Part shown: piece by piece, positions 53,936-64,000 of the stretch | How the letters are laid out: the number at the start of each line of letters is the position of its first letter | Position numbering within the stretch: position 1 is the first letter of the stretch | DNA from: Trichobilharzia szidati | Lineage: Eukaryota; Platyhelminthes; Trematoda; Strigeidida; Schistosomatidae | Direction: 5' to 3' | Assembly: GCA_944472155.2 (NCBI GenBank) | Contig: OX235271.1 | Location: forward strand, 79,344,256-79,408,255 | DNA length: 64,000 bases | The notes under the pieces: generated by a model | The model's database searches: none | What the model saw: the letters and a program-made list of their open reading frames with translations, nothing else | Told to the model about the DNA's origin: nothing | Translations under genes and position numbers: made by a program

Positions 53936-54059
53936 GGGTTTAGTGGTGTAGGGTAGCTAGCCCTGCGCCCAACCCTCCCTCTTTATTCGAGCTTCGAACC
54001 GGCTAGAGAACCAGAAAACTAGTTAATTAGGCGAGGTTATATATATGTAAGCACGTAGA

Positions 54060-54195
54060 TCATGAAGCTCCGTGACTAATTATCATGATCATAAGGAATT
54101 AATTCTGCCCTAAACGTCATCCAGCCATTAGTAATGCACCACTTTGTGGTGATCGAAATGAACTTATCCGATATGGAATTACACTACACGTATAC
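54060..54195 (+). repeat. Degraded Penelope-type terminal sequence
   Basis: It matches the right arm of the palindrome at 35184-35298 with many changes (AAACGTCATCCAGCCATTAG; CTTATCCGATATGGAATTAC). Confidence 0.45.
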
Positions 54196-55270
54196 CAAGG
54201 ACACGGCCTGGTATTTTCGGATAGTTACTCTTAATTGCATGTTTAAGTGGCCCTTCAGTGAAGCGCGTCCCGTGCTGGGATACATGCTGATTGATTAGTG
54301 TCAGAGTACGGATCTTGGGCATTCACTGCAAGTTGCGCATACCCCACAAATGCCTGCATCCTGTGTTGTTCTAGTATATCACCTCCTACTGTGCTGTCTG
54401 TTGCTAATTACAGCGAGTTGCTTATGAACTGTCCAAGGGTCTATCTCCAATGGCCTCCTCATTAGACAACCATTGTATGCACTGATTATCAGGAATCACA
54501 CCTAATAACAGCAAAGCGTTCTTGGGGGCGGGAGGGTGAAATATCGGTGCCCCCACTGTTTAATGGGATCAGGTAACTGAGATCACAAGTACATTTGCCC
54601 GAAGTTCTCAAACTTACAGCTGCGTTGTTCGAAGAAATGCTATAAGTGGGCGAACCATTTCAGCATCTTTCAGTTGGCTTTCTTGGTTACTAATTTAGTT
54701 GCCCCTAAATTTGAGTTCTCAGGAACGGATTCCTCAGCCGGTAAATGAGACATTATAATCAACAAATGCTTACCTTTGACGAAGGCATGAATAAAGTAAT
54801 ACAGATCTGGAAACGACCAAAAGAGCAATGAATAACTGCTGACCATGATGCAATAAAGGGCGTAATGGAAACAAATTGAGTTCACCAGTGGGAACCCAAA
54901 ATGTGACGCAAAAATAACCAACCTGAGCCATGAATGGAGTAAGATGAAAGAAGTTGTTCTTTAATGTGCATTTCGTAAGCACAGTGACGCGCAAATAAGG
55001 CGAGGAAACGTAGCATATGAAAAAGCTCAATAAAAGTAACGATAAAATTCACTTACAGACAGCAAGCTGAGAAATCAGTATAAATATACGTGTAAAACTT
55101 AGGCACTGTGCTAGTATGTTATTCCATATTAATTTGTTTATTAGATATGTAACACAGTGAAACAGTATTATTTACTGGTTAAGGAAATCAGTATAAGACC
55201 CGAATCTTCATTAATCACCCTACTTGTATACGTGATGTAATCGGAATTAAGTGACTGACTTTCCCCACAG
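54196..55270. other. Intergenic, no gene recognised
   Basis: Two overlapping minus-strand frames at 55030-54670 have no recognised domain. Nothing else could be assigned. Confidence 0.35.
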
Positions 55271-55880
55271 ATATGACATAGACACAAATGGGGTTCTGCC
55301 CCTCAAGGTGTTTCTCGAATCGCATATGATGACGAGGATCTCAGTGAAGCCATACGAATGTTCTTATTCTGTGAAAGTCTGAATGCTTCTGCTCGACCAG
55401 CACCTGTTCAGTGTTCCCCTCTATTTATACGTCTGTTACCGGCAACTTATCACACTGCTCATCAACTATCAAGTTTTCCCTACTTTAACTTGAAAGCATT
55501 CACCTAAACACCTCTTTGAAGACAGCACCACGAAGCATACAACATCGTAATTGGGAAGACTAACGCCTTTTCAGTCCTTGACCATGATAAAGACTACATT
55601 GGTATTTGAGAATTCGCCATTTTTCCTACTCAGAAGGTTAGCTGATATTCATATGAGGTCTGCCTTCATACAGCAGCAGTGGCATCTAAATACTGTTGAA
55701 GTCAAGGTGGTGCATGATTATTGAGGCCACCTGTTGAAGCTGCCATCCTGCCTGCAGTCCCTCGAGAATTAGCTAAGGAATTACAGCAACAACTTTGTCG
55801 GAATAGTTTTCCTGAGATATTAGAACCGAGTAACTGCTCAGAAAAAAAGGGTCACAGAAAAAGACGCTCCTAAACGAAAA
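55271..55880 (+). pseudogene. Unassigned coding-like sequence after a strong splice acceptor
   Basis: TTTCCCCACAG at 55260-55270 is a textbook acceptor. After it, one frame gives a protein-like run (AYDDEDLSEAIRMFLFCES then ARPAPVQCSPLFIRLLPA) to a stop near 55507. A second open run near 55730-55880 reads RPPVEAAILPAVPRELAKEL and EILEPSNCSEKKGHRKRR. The frames do not join without breaks. It could be a decayed gene, or exons with introns I cannot place. I do not recognise the family. Confidence 0.3.
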
Positions 55881-56115
55881 GTATTTCAAATTGCTTACAC
55901 AAGGACAAATCCAGGAAAGGTAGTGGAATATGAAATTTCCACTATCCCTGTATTAACACAGCTGACTTGACAGGTCTAGAATTGACAAGACCAGCAAAAA
56001 GGCTGTTAAATATATACGCAAATGTAAATTAAGTAACCCAACTAATTCAGGCCTATTTGACTCTCGGAACAGTGTGCCTGGTGATGGGTAGCACAGTGTA
56101 ATTCCTGGGTTTCGG

Positions 56116-56319
56116 CTAAGCAACACATCCCTGAATCTGACCTTTGAGAAATTCGCGCACTGTTGTCTGCTCGCTGACATCATAGTATTTCCAACACCCA
56201 TCGACACAACCTTTTAATTCCAAATCCTTGAAAACATCTTCCAGAGTTTCTGTGAAGCTACGCTTGTGACCTGGCATTAATTGAGTGAAAGGATGAGTGC
56301 GAAAATTTGCGTTGGCCAA
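56116..56319 (-). other. Short unassigned minus-strand frame upstream of ARF
   Basis: A 67-codon frame with protein-like composition (HKRSFTETLEDVFKDLELKG, CWKYYDVSEQTTVREFLK) and a weak possible donor (GTCAGA) after FLK. It lies 350 bp upstream of the ARF start, on the opposite strand. It may be a single exon of an unrecognised gene. Confidence 0.25.
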
Positions 56320-56623
56320 AATGATAATGAAAGAAAGATTTACAGCTTACTGACTGAATCACAAATAAAACCCTTCTCATTTTATGCTGTCTAGAGGATG
56401 ATATATAACTCAGGCTTACCGTTACTTGTTAAGAAAATTTCTCAGCTATGCAGTGATTTTCCAATTATTAATCATTTTAATTTAATCAGATACATTTTCA
56501 ATACCGTAGTCTACTACGTTATGTTCATTCTTTGTTAGACTACTTTGTTTGGTTGCATACTTCCATACAGAAGTATTGCGGCTATTTTAACCCTAAGTGA
56601 CGTAAGGTTACGTTTACTTAGCA

Positions 56624-56632
56624 TATATAAAA
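56624..56632 (+). promoter_or_regulatory. TATA-like box upstream of ARF
   Basis: TATATAAAA lies 33-41 nt before the ARF ATG. That position would give a very short leader, so it may be the TATA box or simply AT-rich sequence. Confidence 0.35.
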
Positions 56633-56637
56633 ACTAA

Positions 56638-57281
<644 letters not shown>

Positions 57282-57580
57282 ATTACTATTTGTATTTTTA
57301 TTCTAAGTGCTGTGAAGCAACGGCGATTGGCCTACTTCATATTTTATTTCATGTCATTTTGGTACTGTTATGGACCTTCATATCCTGTTGTGTACATCCT
57401 ACATGTGATAATTTGACTTGATTTCTGCATTAATACACAAGTGGATGTCGGCCTTTTCGTCGCTTGCATTTTCCCTTTTTTTCAAATATGTTAATGTTTT
57501 GTTGTAATAACCCAACGTGAACTTCTAGGACGTGATGAACGTTGGGATTTATCTGTTGATATATGATTATGTACATGATT

Positions 57581-57586
57581 AATAAA
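57581..57586 (+). terminator. ARF polyadenylation signal
   Basis: The canonical AATAAA lies 300 nt after the ARF stop codon, followed by a T/G-containing stretch. This places the transcript end near 57.6 kb. Confidence 0.7.
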
Positions 57587-57604
57587 GTTTTGATTCCTTC
57601 CCAG

Positions 57605-60050
57605 GTTTCATCATTTTGAATTTGTTGTAATTTGCATTAAAGGTATCCATTTACATTTGCTAGTATTTAGTCGTTTTCTCTTGCCTATGAGAAATTAACT
57701 TTGCATGAAATGTTCACTACTGGTTAAAAATAGGTGTTTCTAAGTAATATGTGTGGTATCCACTCCAATACGGTTGCTTTAAGTCGTTCTCACGGTTCGC
57801 ATTAAATTCAATAACTAGGTTTGCTTGTAAATTTAATGATTGTCACTTATTTGTCAAATATCCCCGTATATGGTGTGCGCAGGATAATTCCATCATAATG
57901 TGAATTGTCTTGGGAAACAGGTGCAATGCGACAAATCCCTTGAGTTATCAAATGAGGAAATACGTGGTTTTGTTGATGTGATCTATTCCTTATGTGCCTC
58001 ACGTCGGTCGTAGTTAAGGGTGGTATTCTTGAGGTTATTAGAGATTCGAGGAATGTGTGGTCGGAACATCCTTTAGGAATGTGATGTTTTGTAAAATTCA
58101 CTTGATGTTAGCTCATTGCAGTAGTACTGGATATGAGGTATCTGAGCTACTAACTAGAGTTTGAAATGTAGTTTCAAGAAGTCTCAGGGTAGTGAAATAA
58201 TAGTGAGCGTACTCAATTGCGAGGATAAAGGTACTATTCTCCAGTTTTGGTGTAGCAGTCGTAGTGCATATCTCTGCACGCATTGTTTGTAGAGTTATGT
58301 GCATGGTGTTTTGAAAAGCTATTAGGTAAGATTTTGGAATTTTGCAAATATGTATACTGCTGAGATAACCAATGTAAGCAAAGACAATTAGCAAACAATA
58401 GTTTTAGTCTTGGAATACGTTACTAAGTTTTTCCTTAGTGATTACTGGGGTGTGTGTAGTTCTTGATCTGATTTTCGTACGTTTTGTCACTTCCTTTTCC
58501 AAATGGATTCAGTTAATTTGTTTGAAAATGTTCGTTTCATGCTTAGTCGTGATTAGCTTGTGCAAGGCCATGATATTTCTCACTCATCCAGCCTGGAGTA
58601 GGCTTGGCGGTAGTGGAGTACCTAAGTTAATCACCCACATCTCATATATTGGTGGAGTTTGATGTGCACGTGTAGTGCATTGATTCCTCTTTTGATACTA
58701 TATTCGGACTTTTTTCTAAGAGTTCTCGGCATATATGCTTTGCAACAACTTTCTTACAGTGTGTGAGAAATATATACACTGCACTTATTACATTACTTCG
58801 GGAAATGTGTTGGGATTAAGCGAACCGTGTTTGAAGGCAATCGTATGTCACTCCAACAGACATACTCTTTTCCACGAGTCACGTATAAGACTTGGCTAGA
58901 TTGTGAAATTCATCCTATAACTCCAGAGTAAGTACACACGTCAATTTGGTGAATTCATCAAAGAGTTGCGAGCGGTTGAAGTATGCCTTCAGCCCAGAGT
59001 TATATACAAATCAATTCCGTCTTGGTCTTTAGTGTGACGTAGTTAGTTAAAAATATGTCATGAGGGTATTAGATTGTTGTGAACTTATATGGAAGGGTGT
59101 GAGCTTTTACACAATCTGGAAGTACTTCCTAAAGACATCGTGTGAATGGCGATTCAGCGTATGACCTCACTAATTGGAAACTGCACCATGTCATAAAACA
59201 ATTAGGTGGTGGGAGTATACCGTTGGTATTTGTCTGTTCATCTTGACTTCGGTTATCGTTATTAGCTTTTCTGTTGGGATGCTAATATAGGTCTTAGCTA
59301 TGTATAAAATAAAAACAGCTGTGCTAACTGTTCTATGCGTAAAATTACCCCTATGTCGGGCCGTAAGTTTATAAGGTGCTGTGTCCAGCTGATCGTAATT
59401 GTTACTGGTCGAAAGCAGTGTTGTGTCAGGAAAGGCTAATTCCTCAGACAAGCTAGCGATTTCTAAGAGGTGACAGTTCCGCTTACAAAGCTGTAATTCA
59501 AGCACTTGCCTTCCAATCAGTACATAGCGAAGTTTAAATTCTATTCCCGTGACATGTTTCAAAGTGAACAGGTTGCTATGTTAGTGTACAGAACACTGTC
59601 AGAGTCCGGAAAATATTACGTGTGATTTTATGTAGTTTATCTGCACGGAGCTTAACCGGAAATGGGAAGGCGAAATATACTGACAGGTTTTTATGTATGA
59701 AAATTAAGCAAGGTTACGCAATTTGTGGTCGAAGCTATATGTAAGGGAAGCAAAGTCAGCAAGTTTGAGTGAAATGATAAGGTTTGTGATTGTTGTGACT
59801 TTATTCTGCGTAGTATAGCTGGTTATAATAATCGTCAACAGTGAACATTCAAGCGTGATGTAACTTGAATCTCGAACCGAACAAGCTTCGTATCAAACAC
59901 CTAGTGGAACTACTGGACATACTACAATTATGATGTAAGGTAACGCAAAATAAATATTACAGAAGTTTCAGTCAAACATAATGCTCATGATAAAATCTAG
60001 AGAGACGAACATGATCTTCGATGATAACACAAAGAATACTGAGAAACAGT
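57605..60050. other. 2.4 kb without recognised gene
   Basis: Minus-strand frames at 58101-57847, 58394-58113 and 59562-59191 are open for 84-123 codons but show no domain I know, no shared splice pattern and no neighbouring motif. They may be chance frames or remnants of an unrecognised repeat. Confidence 0.35.
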
Positions 60051-60054
60051 TTGT

Positions 60055-60060
60055 TTTATT
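60055..60060 (-). terminator. Polyadenylation signal of the Lines-like gene
   Basis: AATAAA on the minus strand lies 73 nt after the stop codon at 60133. Confidence 0.6.
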
Positions 60061-60132
60061 GAAATATCAAAATTATTTAATTCAAAATACAAAATAAATA
60101 AATATTCAGTTTTATACAGTAAATCAAGAATA

Positions 60133-60598
60133 TTATCTGGAAGGAATTAATGTATCAGTGCTATGCTGTATGCTGTAAATATTATTCAAAATCAATAAAC
60201 AATAATTAATACGATTAATAAGCGGTTTTGGACAAAATGCAATCGCTTCACTTTCATTTAATGTTTTAAGACACTTGGCAATTTGACCTAACATATTTGT
60301 TAATTGTTCTAATGGCCATGAATGTAATAGAATTGCATTTTTCAAAGAATATTCTAAAGGCTGATGAACATTTTGATTTTCAGCACAAATTCTCCTAAGA
60401 TAATGTACTAAATAAGATAAGCAAGTAGTTTCAGGCGAAATCAACCAATCAACAAACAGATAGGATGAAAAATCAATAGATTTTGCTAATGATGCAAATA
60501 ACCAGTGAGCATTGGGAATATAATTGGCAGTAGTTCTATTGGATAACCTGTAATAATGAATAGAGAGAAGTTTCAATTGAGAAAGCAATTCATGAATA
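60133..60598 (-). CDS. Lines-like gene, terminal exon
   Basis: The exon is 466 nt and encodes 154 residues, ending DTLIPSR before TAA (60135-60133). It is rich in Leu and Ile and predicted helical. The acceptor reading (AG at 60600-60599) completes an Asp codon with the previous exon. Confidence 0.7.
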
Positions 60599-60827
60599 CT
60601 TTGAAAAAAAAACGAAAAAGCTGTTTAACGTGTTAATTTATGTTAACGTACAACCGTGGGATGCAATATACTTTTCCAAAAAAATTAGTTTCTTGTAACA
60701 TTGCATCTGTTCAGCATTGGAGTCGAATATAGATTATGCTTAAACTACGGCGAGCAAATATTACAAAAATGAAACAACTAGTCCATTCTAACTGCGTAAT
60801 CAGACTTGCTACCTAGACAATCTGTTG

Positions 60828-60859
<32 letters not shown>

Positions 60860-62829
60860 CGCTTTAACTCTAAACAATAATAATTCGACAGAATAGAAGT
60901 TTCAGCGTTGTACATATTGTAACAGTTTATCTCCTTTTTACAAATAAATAAATGACGTAAACAGTGTAAATAGCGAAAAAGTAACAAACTGAAGTTAACA
61001 GAAAAATAATATATATGGAATAATAATAATAATAGTACCGGTAATAAATTGCTGTTTATTTACACATTATAAAATGGGTTTGCAAGCACTTTTCCGACAT
61101 TCGTCTCTTTACACAACACCCGTGCTAAATATTGTTTAGTTTGCATTTCCATATTTAGCTATGCATGCATAAATTCTTATGAAATTTCTTCTAGTTTTAC
61201 CCGAAAAGATACAAGAAGAAAAATGATTTGTAAACCAACACTTAAGAATTCGCCTAGTGCTCACTAGTAACTGACTACAGGATGCGGCTACCTGGAGTTT
61301 CAATGCGAAAGTCATGGTAAGCGGGCACCGCTAAGTTCGGTGTGAGAACAGTTACTCACCGATGACATCGGCTGGTGGTGTCGTCATATCGCGAATTGGC
61401 AGAACTTAGAAGTGAATTCCACTCCAGTGGTTGAGTGGTATACGAGTTCACCTTGTAATTTGAAGGTTCCAGCTTTGATCCTTCACGTGAGGTTATGGCT
61501 ATGTACTGCTAAAGAGTCCCAAACATAGATGAAACAGCCGCCCAGTATTCCCTGGCTCTATTAATCGAAAGTCGATTGAATAAATAAGTCAATTACGCTA
61601 CAACATATCAAATGGTATTTCCTTGCAATGCTGTTACGTTAGGTTATAAGCCGCATCTTATGTATGAAGGCTTCAAATGTTCACTTGATTTCGAAAGCAA
61701 TTTAGTTGAAGCGGCGTTTGAATTACAGAGTCAAGCGTATAACTTAACGAGCCACGCTTACGCAGATACTCCCTTATTAATGAATGAAGTAAGCAGAAAA
61801 CTTGAGCCTGGAATAATAGGAAGCGGCTGAAATAGTAATCATCTCGTGATTCGTCATGTGACTCATCTTGTGATAGGATGACTGTAAAATTTCATTGTCT
61901 TTTTCCAACCTTGGTCCCGGATCAACCAACTACCAATAGACAACCAAATTTCCACTGCCTTCGCCAAATTTTAATGTGGTTAGAAATATATAAACATGAT
62001 GTGCTCTTTTCCTGAAAAAGTCGTACCTTAATAGCCCCAGACCAGTGCCTTTGTCTTTCGATATTTACGTGGCTCGGTGAAGCGGAAGGTAGGGAGGAAT
62101 AGGCGTATCAAGCATCTCAGTTGAGTTGTTCATTGCGTCTGTTATTATATTCCACGTATAAGTCCACTTGGTCATATCAACTATCGACGAGCTCATATCA
62201 ATTGAGAATGAGATCATAACATGGGGGTTCCTACCAAACTGACTGTTAACATTTGAGATCATAATGCAGTTTAGTATGAAACAACTTCGAATAGTGCTCA
62301 GACACTATACTTTCCACTTTTCTGGTATTACAGGTAACTGCTTATTTCAAATGCATATTCTGTATAATATGTTGAAGGGTTGCGTGTGACAAAATACTAA
62401 TGCAAACCGATAGCACAGTACGAATATCAACCAATTTCTGCGGAATAATCGACAAGAATGATTATTTTGCAACCAATTACAATATAAACTATCTACGGTA
62501 TAATTATTCAGCTTTTAAAATCGTATTATGCCCCAATAAGTATGTTAAGTAAAGAGATAGTAAGATAAATAGCATTGTAGTGTTCCTATACAACACAGAA
62601 GATCTGAAGAAAGAAATATTCCAATCTTACTCGTCAGCAGACACTGCACGATCTTCAATTTGTATCCATAAATCCAAAGCACGAAAAAGTTGTGAATCAT
62701 CCTCGGACAGTAAAGCAATGATTGAATCTTCATAAATGTGATGATCAGTACTAGGTTGGTACAACTCCATGTCTAATATCAGCTTATGAAGAAAGCTCAG
62801 TGAAGACCAAAATCGTGGGTTATTTGAAT
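60133..62829 (-). CDS. Lines-homologue-like protein, last two exons (5' part outside window)
   Basis: Exons 62829-62631 (199 nt) and 60598-60133 (466 nt) join in frame: the first ends in phase 2 at donor GTAAGA and the second begins after a TTTTTCAAAG acceptor. They give about 220 C-terminal residues. The upstream exon has ALLSEDDSQLFRALDLWIQI. The last exon has 'DWLISPETTCLSYLVHYL', which resembles the C-terminal domain of Lines/LINS proteins (a Leu/Ser-Pro-Glu-Thr segment before an aromatic helix). This match is from memory and by eye. Lines acts in developmental signalling in Drosophila; the flatworm role is unknown. The acceptor at 62830-62831 implies more exons upstream, beyond 64000 or hidden at 62.9-64 kb. 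Confidence 0.6.
60828..60859. repeat. TAA trinucleotide microsatellite
   Basis: About ten TAA/ATA units within the intron of the Lines-like gene. Confidence 0.85.
61255..61590 (+). repeat. Family-alpha SINE-like repeat with hammerhead core
   Basis: It is similar to 90-430 from the first bases (CCTAGTGCTCACTAGTAACT) through a tRNA-like head (CCAGTGGTTGAGTGGTATAC, CACCTTGTAATTTGAAGGTT). The hammerhead region at 61503-61550 has TACTG/CAGTA helix I, CTAAAGA (one change), GAAA intact and a CGCC triplet region. It lies in the Lines-like intron. Confidence 0.6.
61591..62630. other. Intron of the Lines-like gene
   Basis: A 72-codon plus-strand frame (61612-61830) is open but has no recognised domain. 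Nothing else could be assigned. Confidence 0.4.
62631..62829 (-). CDS. Lines-like gene, penultimate exon
   Basis: The exon is 199 nt, with acceptor CTTTTAG and donor GTAAGATT. It is phase 1 at its start and phase 2 at its end, and encodes 66 residues including FWSSLSFLHKLILDMELY. Confidence 0.7.
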
Positions 62830-63029
62830 CTAAAAGAAAATCAGATAAGCGTATAAAATTATATGACAGGAATTATTAGGCTTTTTTCATTTGTTTTTCA
62901 CTACAAACAATATAATGTTTATTCACAATATGGAAAATGAACTTTGTTTAGTATAACACTGAGAACAAATAAATAACTGACCATGTAGGAAAACAAATAT
63001 ACAAGTAAAATAATTTCTTTAGGTGGTAC

Positions 63030-63049
63030 ATATATATATATATATATAA
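63030..63049. repeat. AT dinucleotide microsatellite
   Basis: A short TATA-type run directly before the 3' edge of the RTE fragment. Confidence 0.7.
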
Positions 63050-63109
63050 GATTTCTTCCAGGACCAACTGGTGAGGCTATTAGACGGAGACTGGAAACGA
63101 TAGATCTAT

Positions 63110-64000
63110 ATTTTCATTATTTCCACAGGCTTCGAGTGGAATATGCGGCTTCAACACCACATCTCCATTTTATCTTATTCTCCACAGTCATTTTCAGCCG
63201 CCTACACCATTGACCACAAACTCTCATCTCCTATCGTGTCATCCTCGGAACTACGCCAAACTCATCGTTTTCTATCCGGGTTCCAATGAGGGCCTGACGC
63301 ATGGTATCACTCAGAGGTCTCCTCAGTGTATGTCCAATTCATCTCCATTTCTAGCTACATGAGTTTTGGGCGATAGGTTCTTGGTTGATTCATTAATGGG
63401 GTTCTTTGTTGCTAATCCTTCCAGGTCATCTGAATTTCAGTATGAGGCGACGACATATGTTTACAGAAGTCTCCAGTAAGCTGTTGGAAATATCTTAGGT
63501 GATACGTGGGCCAAGTTTCTGAACTACATAGATGTATTGTTTTAACATTAGTGTTGGAGATCCGGATCATGTTAAGTGTTCCGATTGCAGTAGCATTCCA
63601 CCATGACTTCAGATTAATGGAGGTCTGCCTTTCCAATCCAGGCTTTGATATCTTCATCCGTGCTGCATGGGTAATTAAATTTAGATTTCTGCCGCTGATG
63701 GTGATTGTTTCTTGTTGTTGTTCGTTACGTATCTCAATCAACTATGTTTTCTCTATGTTCACTCGAAGTCCTGTCTTCGCTGTTTCTTCTGCTAACTTGG
63801 TGGTTCTCGCCGTTAGATGTTTGCGTTTGTGTGATATTAGAGGTGAATCGTTCGCAAAATCCAGGTCTCCTAGATTCTTCTCGTCGATCCAACATATGCC
63901 TGTCTTCTGGCTCCCCACGGCCTGCCGCATAATCCAGTCTAACAATTTAGAATATAATCGGTGATAGTAGATAGCCTTGTCTTACTCCTGCCTTCACTTC
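63110..64000 (-). mobile_element. RTE/SR2-like retrotransposon fragment, runs off the right edge
   Basis: The minus strand shows the RT block 'DLDFANDSPLISHKRKHL' (ADD changed to AND), then 'AKTGLRVNIEKT', 'LKSWWNATAIGTLNMIRISN', 'HLCSSETWP' and the tail region to 63115. It is broken by frameshifts and dead. It is the same family as 15240, 20130 and 52240. Confidence 0.75.

Noticed and set aside
59191..59562. 123-codon minus-strand frame between ARF and the Lines-like gene
   Set aside because: Open but with no recognised domain, splice pattern or neighbour support; not called as a gene.

Overview
This window looks like nuclear DNA of a parasitic flatworm, most likely Schistosoma or a close digenean relative. 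Four things point that way. It is AT-rich, with small exons far apart. An ARF-type GTPase gene is split by introns of only 37 and 34 nt. Single-finger C2H2 exons are spread over 25 kb. The repeat content is typical of schistosomes: RTE/SR2-like, CR1-like, Penelope-like and Ty3/gypsy remnants, plus SINE-like repeats carrying hammerhead ribozyme cores. The assignment is inferred from family resemblance read by eye; no database search was possible.

Layout. From 1 to 26.8 kb a C2H2 zinc-finger gene runs on the minus strand and leaves the window on the left. Its probable start codon is at 26815, and seven coding exons are visible; the last six carry one finger each and are exactly 87 nt long. Its introns are filled with SINE-like repeats, RTE fragments, two Penelope-like remnants and other repeats. 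From 26.8 to 32.8 kb I find no convincing gene. From 32.9 to 48.9 kb lies a nest of CR1/jockey-type non-LTR retrotransposons: a dead 5'-truncated copy (plus strand, 33-34.7 kb), a damaged copy (minus, 38.7-42.1 kb, with a probable separated ORF1 at 47.9-48.8 kb), and between those two pieces an apparently intact element (minus, 43-47.7 kb). The intact element has three ORFs joined by overlapping stop/start codons. Around 35-37 kb there is a perfect 115-bp inverted repeat and an older tangle of inverted and tandem repeats. From 50 to 54 kb are gypsy and RTE remnants and some unassigned coding-like sequence.

The two other host genes are on the right. A complete ARF-family small GTPase gene (plus strand, 56665-57281) encodes 181 aa in three exons, with a TATA-like box and a polyadenylation signal. 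The last two exons of a probable Lines-homologue (LINS-like) gene lie on the minus strand (60133-62829); that gene continues beyond the right edge.

The genes do not form an operon. The zinc-finger protein would be a nuclear nucleic-acid-binding factor, the ARF a Golgi/vesicle-traffic GTPase, and the Lines homologue a regulatory protein. The mobile elements interact more clearly. A tRNA-Gly-like SINE carries the same 3' tail as the RTE elements that probably mobilise it. Several SINE-like families and Penelope termini carry hammerhead-like RNA cores.
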